A stretch of 64,000 nucleotides of DNA. It comes from Prevotellaceae bacterium MN60 (GTDB lineage: Bacteria; Bacteroidota; Bacteroidia; Bacteroidales; Bacteroidaceae). The DNA is taken from positions 53,820 to 117,819 of the forward strand of contig FZQZ01000009.1 in NCBI GenBank assembly GCA_900199555.1, given 5' to 3'. Under the pieces are notes generated by a model. The model saw nothing but the letters and a program-made list of their open reading frames with translations. It was not told the DNA's origin and ran no database searches. The position numbers and the translations under genes were made by a program. Numbering within the stretch: the first letter of the stretch is position 1; each line of letters opens with the position of its first letter. Below, piece after piece: positions 17,513-23,770 of this stretch.

Positions 17513-18907
17513 ATGAAAAAGATTTATTATCTGATGGCGATGGCTATGATGGCCTTCACTTTCACAAGCTGTGAGGATGTTCCCGAACCATTCGGACAGC
17601 CAATCAACCCCAACGGACCCGCAGAAACAATCGAACCTGCTGGTACTGGTACAGAAGCAGATCCATTCAACATTGCTGCTGCTATTGCTAAGTGTCAGGA
17701 AGTTGGTGAGACCGCTTCTTCTGAGAAATACTACATCAAGGGTATTACCCACGAGGAGTACACTGTTAGCAACTACCAGAACATTGAGCTTGACCTCTTC
17801 GATACAGAAGACTCTAAGGCTGCATTCAAGGTTTATCGTTGTTATGGTCCCGAAGGCAAGAAGTTCGACGAAGGCCTCGTAATCAAGAAGGGTTCAGAGA
17901 TTGTTATCTATGGTCCTGTAGTAAACTACAAGGGCAACACTCCTGAAACATCTTCTGGCTCTTATGTAGTAAGCATTGCTGGTGTAGCTGTCGGCGGTGG
18001 TAGTGGTAGCGGTACTGGTGGCGATACCGGTGAAACACTCGGTACTAAGGATGCTCCTATTACCATTGCTAAGGCTTTGGAGTACATCAACGCTTTGGCT
18101 GACAACGGAACTACCGACAAGTCTGCTTATGTTGCTGGTAAGATTACCAAGATTAAGACCACTGCAGACAATATAGCGAAGTTTAAGAACATCGACTATG
18201 TTATCTCTGATGGTACCAACGAGCTGACCGTATTCCGCGGAAAGAACTTGGACAACACCGACTTCACCGAGGCTGGTCAGATTGCAGAAGGCGACGAGGT
18301 TGTAGTATTCGGTAAGCTGACCAAGTACGTTAAGGACGGCAATACTACTCCTGAGGTTGCTCAAGGCAACTACATCGTTAAGCTGACTAAGGGTTCTGGC
18401 TCTGGCAGTGGAAGCGGAAGCGGCAGTGGTAGCGGTACAACTGTAACTGCACTGACCAATGGTGACTTTGAAACATGGGCTAACGATCTTCCTACAGGTT
18501 GGAAGTCTGCATGCACTGCAAGTTCTGCCACTTTGGAGAAGAGCACAGATGCTCACGGAGGCAGCTTCTCTGTAATTGTAAAGGGTGTTGAGTCTAAGAA
18601 TGTACGTTTGGCTTCTCAGGAAATCACTCTGGAGGCTGGCACATACACCTTCTCTTTCTGGATTAAGGCAACTACTACAGATGCCTCTCAGGCACGTCCT
18701 GGTTATGTTCCCGTAGCAGACGGCACTGCTGGAAGCTACGCTTATGGTGACTACACAACTCTCAGCACAAGCTGGCAGCAGGTAAGCTACGAGTTCACCC
18801 TCTCAGCTTCAACAACAGTTTGCTTGGTTGTTATGAATCCTAAGAAGTCTAACTACTCTTCAGGTAAAGACTTCATTATCGACGATGCTACTCTGACTAA
18901 GAAATAA
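17513..18907 (+). CDS. Multi-domain OB-fold-like lipoprotein with C-terminal jelly-roll
   Basis: Lipoprotein of 464 residues with signal peptide ending FTFTSC. Order of domains: an OB-like domain at about 43-162 (AGTGTEADPFNIAAAIAKCQ), nearly the same as the last domain of the preceding protein; a Gly/Ser linker; a second, more diverged OB-like domain at about 178-296 (GTKDAPITIAKALEYINALA, SAYVAGKITKIKT, VVVFGKLTKYV); a longer Gly-Ser repeat linker at about 298-312; and a C-terminal domain at about 315-464 resembling carbohydrate-binding or galactose-binding jelly rolls (LTNGDFETWANDLPTGW, SFWIKATT). It is 40 bases after the DUF5689 gene and ends at a terminator. Likely a surface-exposed ligand-capture protein for the receptor. 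Confidence 0.78.
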   Translation: MKKIYYLMAMAMMAFTFTSCEDVPEPFGQPINPNGPAETIEPAGTGTEADPFNIAAAIAKCQEVGETASSEKYYIKGITHEEYTVSNYQNIELDLFDTEDSKAAFKVYRCYGPEGKKFDEGLVIKKGSEIVIYGPVVNYKGNTPETSSGSYVVSIAGVAVGGGSGSGTGGDTGETLGTKDAPITIAKALEYINALADNGTTDKSAYVAGKITKIKTTADNIAKFKNIDYVISDGTNELTVFRGKNLDNTDFTEAGQIAEGDEVVVFGKLTKYVKDGNTTPEVAQGNYIVKLTKGSGSGSGSGSGSGSGTTVTALTNGDFETWANDLPTGWKSACTASSATLEKSTDAHGGSFSVIVKGVESKNVRLASQEITLEAGTYTFSFWIKATTTDASQARPGYVPVADGTAGSYAYGDYTTLSTSWQQVSYEFTLSASTTVCLVVMNPKKSNYSSGKDFIIDDATLTKK

Positions 18908-18930
18908 GTTAGTATCTCTACAAAAATATC

Positions 18931-18966
18931 TAGGCTGCATTCCGAAAGGTTTGCAGCCTATTTTTA
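18931..18966 (+). terminator. Terminator of the TonB receptor operon
   Basis: Perfect 9-bp stem TAGGCTGCA (18931-18939) with TGCAGCCTA (18952-18960), followed by TTTTTA. It begins 24 bases after the stop of the last lipoprotein gene. Confidence 0.9.
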
Positions 18967-18984
18967 TCTTCTAGAAAATATTCC

Positions 18985-19147
18985 CAGATTATTTCCGGAC
19001 GCAATGTCCAGGGCGTTCGGACACAACGTACGGAGGGTGTATTGTCGTGGTACAATAGACTTGTACTAGTAGTACAGAAGGCTTGTACTACTTGTACAAA
19101 GAGTATGTACTACTTGTACAAAGGCTATGTACTGGTAGTGCAGAGAC
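18985..19147 (+). repeat. Array of about seven ~22-bp units, each an imperfect palindrome
   Basis: Between a terminator and the rpmE promoter there is a run of units of 21-24 bp. The last four are closest (19058-19147), with cores TTGTACTACTTGTACAA and TGTACTACTTGTACA. Earlier units diverge, but most keep an inverted repeat: GGAC-gcaat-GTCC in the first and TTGT-cgtggt-ACAA in the third; the second (GGAC/GTAC) pairs imperfectly. The 438-bp gap from 18908 to 19345 thus holds a terminator, this array, a promoter and the rpmE leader. Confidence 0.7.
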
Positions 19148-19184
19148 ATATTCGACTTGAAAAACAAAAATAAGCTGAGAATTA

Positions 19185-19217
19185 TTTGGTTAGTTCAGAA
19201 AATCTTCGTACCTTTGC
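19185..19217 (+). promoter_or_regulatory. rpmE promoter
   Basis: TTTG at 19185-19188 and TACCTTTG at 19209-19216, 20 bp apart. Transcription would start near 19222, leaving a leader of about 120 bases. Confidence 0.8.
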
Positions 19218-19221
19218 ACCC

Positions 19222-19345
19222 TCAATGTTGTGTTTTAGCGAAAACAGAAAGTTTACTTTATGTTGAGCGTAAGCAACATCGCAGCGTTTTAATACGTAGT
19301 CAAAGTGTATTTATATCAAATAACAAGTAATAATTATCAAGTAAA
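19222..19345 (+). promoter_or_regulatory. rpmE leader with two small AGCG-loop hairpins
   Basis: The untranslated leader contains TGTTTT-AGCG-AAAACA (19231-19246) and TGTTG-AGCGTAAG-CAACA (19261-19278), then another AGCG at about 19282. Leaders of ribosomal protein genes often bind their own product; that this one does is inference. Confidence 0.4.
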
Positions 19346-19600
19346 ATGAAAAAAGGTATTCATCCAGAAAACTATCGCCCCGTCGTGTTTAAGGACATGT
19401 CCAACGGCGATATGTTCCTTTCGCGTTCTACCGCAAAGACTAATGACACTGTAGAATTCGAAGGCGAAACTTACCCCGTGGTAAAGATTGAAATTTCGAG
19501 CACTTCTCACCCCTTCTATACCGGTAAGAGCAAGCTCGTCGACACCGCTGGTCGTGTTGATAAGTTCATGAGCCGCTACGGTAAGGCTGCGAAGAAGTAA
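19346..19600 (+). CDS. rpmE2: Ribosomal protein bL31, type B
   Basis: Large-subunit ribosomal protein of 84 residues. The sequence [20 protein letters not shown], then [20 protein letters not shown] and the basic end RYGKAAKK fit the type B family. It lacks the zinc-binding cysteines of type A L31; no Cys is present. Bacteroidetes commonly have only this form. It has its own promoter, a long leader and its own terminator, so it is a single-gene unit placed between the receptor operon and the endonuclease gene. Confidence 0.95.
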   Translation: MKKGIHPENYRPVVFKDMSNGDMFLSRSTAKTNDTVEFEGETYPVVKIEISSTSHPFYTGKSKLVDTAGRVDKFMSRYGKAAKK

Positions 19601-19626
19601 GATATTTCAAGCCGAACAAGACATTG

Positions 19627-19676
19627 AAGGTGCGTACAAGGTAGTTGCATATGCCTTGGTCGCACCTTTACTTTAT
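19627..19676 (+). terminator. rpmE terminator
   Basis: A long stem: AAGGTGCG (19627-19634) with CGCACCTT (19661-19668) and an inner CAAGG/CCTTG pairing, followed by TTACTTTAT. It ends about 40 bases before the endonuclease start. Confidence 0.75.
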
Positions 19677-19716
19677 CTCAAACATCCTATTAATACTACT
19701 AAAATATCCAAGACTT

Positions 19717-20649
19717 ATGAAACATTTAGCTCCCCTATTCTTCGCTCTCGCACTCATCCTTGTGGCTTGCGGCGACGACGAAAACGAATATAAGATTGGT
19801 GGCGGTGGCACTACTACCCCTGTAAATCCAGACCCTCGTCAGGATAATGGTCCTGAGATTGCTAAATACAGTTTAGAATTCCCTGCCTTGAAAGGTGGAA
19901 AGAGTGAAGTGATTGTTCATGAAGCTATCATCAATAGCACTACCCAAAAGAAGGCAGTCAACTACAGCCTTGAGTGGGACCACGACAAGAAGGCTACCCG
20001 CTGGGTATGCTATAAGATGTACAACGCAATTAACGCTAGCGTCTGGAATCGCAAGAACTGGGGAAGTGACCCATGGGCTTACGACCCACTCGTTCCAAGT
20101 AACGAACAGCAGGCAACATATAGCGAGCTGAGCAAGACAAAGCCCGTACTGGCTAACTCCGATTACTATCAAAGAGGACACATCTTAGCCTCGGCCGATC
20201 GTCTTAGCAGCAAAGAAGCTAATGAGCAGACATTCTATATGACCAACATCTATCCCATGGTTCCAAACTTCAACGAAGCTATCTGGGCAAACATGGAGAG
20301 CAGAGTGCGCTCATGGGCAGGTCAAGCAGATACCTTATTTGTATGTAAAGGTGGAACTATCGACAAGGACAGCGATATCCTTGATCGCACTATCGGCAAC
20401 CATATCGTACCCAAATACTTCTACATGGCCCTACTAAGCAAGTCGGGAAGCAAGCTAAAGGCGATGGCATTCTTCATTCAGCATCAGGACAACACTTCAT
20501 GGAGCGCATTGAAGAACTATGCAGTAAACATTGCAGAACTACAAAACAAAACAGGTGTTGATTTCTTCTGCAATCTGCCTGACGACATAGAAAACGAAAT
20601 TGAGAACGTCAACAAGACACAATTGCTGAAAGACTGGAATCTCAATTAA
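19717..20649 (+). CDS. Lipoprotein DNA/RNA non-specific endonuclease (NUC1 family)
   Basis: Secreted nuclease of the His-Me finger NUC1 group, 310 residues. ATG 19717 gives a lipoprotein signal peptide (MKHLAPLFFALALILVAC); the longer upstream start would bury it. The catalytic region reads YQRGHILASADR, a variant of the usual DRGH with Gln in place of Asp, followed by the metal-site region TNIYPMVPNFNEAIWANMES. A Gly/Thr/Pro linker after the Cys suggests display on the outer membrane. No clear promoter was found between the rpmE terminator and the start. No immunity or toxin-delivery partner is present, so nutrient scavenging or biofilm DNA turnover is more likely than warfare. Confidence 0.88.
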   Translation: MKHLAPLFFALALILVACGDDENEYKIGGGGTTTPVNPDPRQDNGPEIAKYSLEFPALKGGKSEVIVHEAIINSTTQKKAVNYSLEWDHDKKATRWVCYKMYNAINASVWNRKNWGSDPWAYDPLVPSNEQQATYSELSKTKPVLANSDYYQRGHILASADRLSSKEANEQTFYMTNIYPMVPNFNEAIWANMESRVRSWAGQADTLFVCKGGTIDKDSDILDRTIGNHIVPKYFYMALLSKSGSKLKAMAFFIQHQDNTSWSALKNYAVNIAELQNKTGVDFFCNLPDDIENEIENVNKTQLLKDWNLN

Positions 20650-20664
20650 AAAAAATGTAAATCG

Positions 20665-20697
20665 TTTGGTAATACCAAGGAAAAGTCGTATCTTTGC
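20665..20697 (+). promoter_or_regulatory. gpx promoter inside a perfect inverted repeat
   Basis: TTTG at 20665-20668 and TATCTTTG at 20689-20696, 20 bp apart. The -7 box overlaps the left arm of the inverted repeat at 20681-20720. Confidence 0.75.
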
Positions 20698-20724
20698 TGA
20701 AAATGCTAGATACGACTTTTATTT
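20681..20724. terminator. 13-bp perfect inverted repeat overlapping the gpx promoter
   Basis: AAAAGTCGTATCT (20681-20693) pairs with AGATACGACTTTT (20708-20720), with a 14-base loop, then ATTTT. It can end transcription of the upstream endonuclease gene and, because it covers the -7 box and start site of gpx, could also act as an operator. Confidence 0.7.
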
Positions 20725-20751
20725 TGACAAAATATTACAACAAACAAAACA

Positions 20752-21300
20752 ATGAGAACTGTTTATGAATTCTCTGTCAAGGACAGAAAAGGAAAAGATG
20801 TGTCGCTGAAAGAATATGCGAACGAGGTATTACTGATAGTCAACACAGCAACTAAATGTGGATTCACACCACAGTACGAGGAATTGGAGAAATTGTACAA
20901 AGAACATCACAGTGAGGGTTTTGAGATTCTCGACTTCCCTTGCAACCAGTTTGGTCAGCAGGCTCCTGGAACAGATGAGTCTATCCACGAATTCTGTAAG
21001 CTAAACTTCGGAACAGACTTCCCACGCTTCAAGAAAGTTAAGGTTAATGGCGACGATGCCGACCCACTCTTCAAGTTCTTGAAAGAACAGAAGGGCTTTG
21101 CAGGTTGGGATATGGAACACCCCATTGCACACATTCTTGACGACATGCTGACTAAGGCCGACCCTGACTACAAGAAGAAGGCCGACATCAAGTGGAACTT
21201 CACCAAGTTCTTGATTAATAAGAAAGGTCAGGTGGTAGCACGCTTCGAACCTACAGAAAAGATTGAGAACATTGAGAAGCAAATCAAGGATTTGCTGTAA
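20752..21300 (+). CDS. Glutathione peroxidase family protein
   Basis: Cytoplasmic thiol peroxidase of 182 residues that reduces hydrogen peroxide or lipid peroxides. The peroxidatic Cys lies in NTATKCGFTPQYEELE (residue about 36), the Gln in FPCNQFGQQAPG and the Trp and Asn in KWNFTKFLINKKG, so the catalytic tetrad is complete. Bacterial members normally use thioredoxin rather than glutathione; thioredoxin reductase is encoded 38 bases downstream in the same direction, which supports this. A promoter 55 bases upstream lies in an inverted repeat that may control it. Confidence 0.93.
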   Translation: MRTVYEFSVKDRKGKDVSLKEYANEVLLIVNTATKCGFTPQYEELEKLYKEHHSEGFEILDFPCNQFGQQAPGTDESIHEFCKLNFGTDFPRFKKVKVNGDDADPLFKFLKEQKGFAGWDMEHPIAHILDDMLTKADPDYKKKADIKWNFTKFLINKKGQVVARFEPTEKIENIEKQIKDLL

Positions 21301-21338
21301 TTGGCAATTCACCATTTACAACTGCAATAAATAATTAT

Positions 21339-22271
21339 ATGGAACACGTAAAATGTTTAATTATCGGCAGCGGACCTGCCGGATATACGGCTGCCATCTA
21401 TGCCAGTCGTGCCAACTTGCACCCCGTAGAGTATAGCGGTATGCAACCTGGCGGTCAGCTGACACAGACCACTGAAGTAGAAAACTTCCCCGGCTATCCA
21501 CAAGGAGTAGACGGCAATCAGATGATGATGGACATCCGTGAGCAGGCTGAGCGCTTTGGCGCCGACATCCGCGACGGAAGTATCACAAAGGTTGACTTCT
21601 CTAGTCGTCCATACAAAGCATGGGATGAAAACGATAACGAGATAGAAGCTGATACTGTGATTATCGCCACTGGTGCCTCTGCTAAGTACCTTGGATTAGA
21701 CGACGAGCGCAAATACAACGGACAGGGTGTTAGCGCCTGTGCCACCTGCGATGGTTTCTTCTATCGCAAGAAGACGGTTGCTGTAGTTGGCGGCGGTGAT
21801 ACTGCTTGCGAAGACGCTCTCTACCTGAGCGGATTGGCAAAGAAAGTATATCTTATCGTACGCAAGCCTTTCCTGCGTGCCTCACAAGTAATGCAGGAGC
21901 GCGTAAAGGCCGCAGAGAACATCGAAATACTGTTCGAGCATAACACCTTAGGCCTCTTCGGAGAAAACGGCGTAGAAGGCGCACATCTTGTTAAGCGCAA
22001 GGGTGAAGCCGACGAACAGCTGGTAGACATCCAGATTGACGGTTTCTTCCTGGCTATTGGCCACAAACCCAATACAGACATCTTCAAGGAATGGCTCGAT
22101 ACCGACGAAGTGGGTTATCTGAAGAAGATTGATGGTACTCCACGCACTAAGCTTCCCGGCATCTTTGTTGCTGGTGACTGTGCAGATCCCGTCTATCGTC
22201 AAGCCATCAGCGCCGCAGGCACAGGTTGTCAGGCTGCTATTGAAGCCGAGCGCTTCTTGCTAGAGCACTAA
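21339..22271 (+). CDS. trxB: Thioredoxin-disulfide reductase
   Basis: FAD/NADPH flavoenzyme of 310 residues that keeps thioredoxin reduced. The FAD-binding IIGSGPAGYTAAIYASRA is at the N-terminus, the redox motif CATC at about residue 133 (SACATCDGFFYR), the NADPH loop VVGGGDTACEDALYLSGLAK and the C-terminal FAD motif FVAGDCADPVYRQAISAAG. It follows the glutathione peroxidase gene by 38 bases and probably shares its transcript; together they form a peroxide-reduction pair. Confidence 0.95.
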   Translation: MEHVKCLIIGSGPAGYTAAIYASRANLHPVEYSGMQPGGQLTQTTEVENFPGYPQGVDGNQMMMDIREQAERFGADIRDGSITKVDFSSRPYKAWDENDNEIEADTVIIATGASAKYLGLDDERKYNGQGVSACATCDGFFYRKKTVAVVGGGDTACEDALYLSGLAKKVYLIVRKPFLRASQVMQERVKAAENIEILFEHNTLGLFGENGVEGAHLVKRKGEADEQLVDIQIDGFFLAIGHKPNTDIFKEWLDTDEVGYLKKIDGTPRTKLPGIFVAGDCADPVYRQAISAAGTGCQAAIEAERFLLEH

Positions 22272-22280
22272 GGAATAAAC

Positions 22281-22330
22281 AACCTAGAATATCCTAGGAA
22301 CACCTAGGAAGGCCTAGGAAGGCCTAGGAA
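22281..22330 (+). repeat. Five 10-bp units of NNCCTAGGAA
   Basis: Four exact CCTAGGAA copies and one altered copy (CCTAGAAT) follow each other in strict 10-bp phase just after trxB. CCTAGG is itself a palindrome, so the array offers one site per helical turn. Confidence 0.85.
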
Positions 22331-22354
22331 AAACTTATTAGAAACAATACAAAA

Positions 22355-22384
22355 GAAAAACCCCGCTTCACAGCGAGGTTTTTC
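22355..22384 (+). terminator. Terminator of gpx-trxB
   Basis: AAAAACCCCGCT with AGCGAGGTTTTT around a TCAC loop, one mismatch, ending in T residues. Confidence 0.85.
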
Positions 22385-22441
22385 CGTAAAAACTAAATTA
22401 ATCAACCATAAACCTTAACCATTAAAAATCTCTTTTTAGAC

Positions 22442-22486
22442 TAAGAGTAAAATAACTCTTAAAGATCGAGGAATTCGCTAATTCCT
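22442..22486. other. Two adjacent small hairpins in a 419-bp gap
   Basis: TAAGAGT/ACTCTTA (22442-22461) and AGGAATT/AATTCCT (22469-22486) sit side by side between trxB and the AraC-type gene. The rest of 22385-22660 is AT-rich and shows no gene. A small RNA or an operator is possible but not shown. Confidence 0.35.
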
Positions 22487-22662
22487 TTCGACATTGCAAA
22501 AGTAATACATTTATTTGAAATACAGGTTTAATCTGCATTAAAAATAGTTTAATAATCGTTATTTTTATAAATTTTCAACCTCAAATAACGTTTTTCAAAC
22601 CAAAAACAGGCGTTTTAACATAAATTTACCGACGAATTGCCATATTTTCAGAGTAAATATTT

Positions 22663-22670
22663 TAAATTTG
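22663..22670 (+). promoter_or_regulatory. Possible -7 element for the AraC-type gene
   Basis: TAAATTTG lies 21 bases before the ATG. No exact -33 box at the expected distance. Confidence 0.45.
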
Positions 22671-22690
22671 TGACGTAAAAAGCAATTCAC

Positions 22691-23770
22691 ATGAGTATAA
22701 CGAACGTTATTTTAGTCTGTATCATTGTCTTTTTGGCTACAATTTGTAGTCGATTTTTACTTCATCAGGAACCTAGAGAAGTAAAATCACAGTCTTTAGC
22801 CAGACTAGGATTAAATGTGAGTAGCAATGACATCATGCAATACATCAAAGAAAAGATGGGAGAATTCATGCCTTTGATGGAAAGCAAGCGAATCAACCTT
22901 AGAATAAAGTGCGATCCAGAAAGTATGATGGGCTGGATTGACACGGTAGTATTAGACAATGTTATATTCTTATTATTATCTGATGTTACTCAACGCCTCC
23001 ATGGTGGCGGCAAGGTTTCTGTGGCCATATCTACCAATCCAAGCTATGACCGTATATACATACGCATCAACGACAATGGAAACCCAATGAGCAAAATGAG
23101 CTTTGCTATACTAAATGATACCATCACCCACCATCATGGAAACATTAAAAGTGACGACGACAATAAGCAAGGGAATGGTATTGTTATAGAGTTGCCCATC
23201 AAGAAAGAAATCTATCAAGCAGGACAACAAAACAACATAGTACCTGCTGGTTTTCATATTCCCAACAATATCGAGTTGCGCGTTCCAACCATCGAATTAC
23301 CCGAGGAATACGAAGAGGACTATAAAAGTATTCGCAAAATAATGCACACTGCCCCACGCCATGCAGATCAGGAGTTCTTGCAACGAGCAACTAACTGCAT
23401 CAACGAACATCTTAGCGACACGGAATACGACAGACAATCCTTTGCATCTGATATGGGAAGCAGCGAAAGCACACTTTATAATAAGATACGCGCCATCACC
23501 GGTAAGAGTATTACTAACTTCATCCGCGACATCCGTATAGAAGCTGCCTGCAAGATGGCAAAGGAGAATCCCGACCTTCGTGTCAGCGACATCGCTTACC
23601 AAGTAGGATTTAAGGACCCCAAATATTTCGCCACCTCTTTTAAGCGCGTAATGGGTACGCAGCCAAAAGAGTACTTTGCCGAGATAAGAGAAGAAGCGAT
23701 GGCACTAACGGAGGAAGGAGAGAAACGACGTTTTAGTATTTGGGATGAACTGGAGCCCCATAAAGGTTAA
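22691..23770 (+). CDS. Membrane-anchored AraC-type regulator with degenerate histidine-kinase ATPase domain
   Basis: A 359-residue regulator. One N-terminal membrane segment (NVILVCIIVFLATICSRFLL) leads to residues about 60-178, which resemble a HATPase_c fold (DNVIFLLLSDVTQRLHGGGK, YIRINDNGNPMSK, GNGIVIELPIK). The N-box Asn residues expected at NLLxNA are Leu and Asp here, so ATP binding is doubtful. Residues about 245-345 are a clear AraC DNA-binding domain (SFASDMGSSESTLYNKIRAI, VSDIAYQVGFKDPKYFATSF). It looks like a hybrid two-component system stripped of its periplasmic sensor, kinase phospho-acceptor and receiver. Its last 66 bases overlap the convergent symporter gene. The signal and targets are unknown. 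Confidence 0.8.
   Translation: MSITNVILVCIIVFLATICSRFLLHQEPREVKSQSLARLGLNVSSNDIMQYIKEKMGEFMPLMESKRINLRIKCDPESMMGWIDTVVLDNVIFLLLSDVTQRLHGGGKVSVAISTNPSYDRIYIRINDNGNPMSKMSFAILNDTITHHHGNIKSDDDNKQGNGIVIELPIKKEIYQAGQQNNIVPAGFHIPNNIELRVPTIELPEEYEEDYKSIRKIMHTAPRHADQEFLQRATNCINEHLSDTEYDRQSFASDMGSSESTLYNKIRAITGKSITNFIRDIRIEAACKMAKENPDLRVSDIAYQVGFKDPKYFATSFKRVMGTQPKEYFAEIREEAMALTEEGEKRRFSIWDELEPHKG

Noticed and set aside
13589..18907. A SusC/SusD polysaccharide utilisation locus
   Set aside because: The receptor lacks the SusC N-terminal domain, the lipoproteins are OB-like rather than SusD-like, and no glycan-degrading enzyme is nearby.
18985..19147. The 22-bp array as a CRISPR array
   Set aside because: Units follow each other without spacers, are only 21-24 bp and differ from each other; no cas gene is in the window.
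19717..20649. NUC1 nuclease as a bacteriocin or secretion-system toxin
   Set aside because: It has a lipoprotein signal peptide and no immunity gene, and sits beside other exported nucleases and a receptor.
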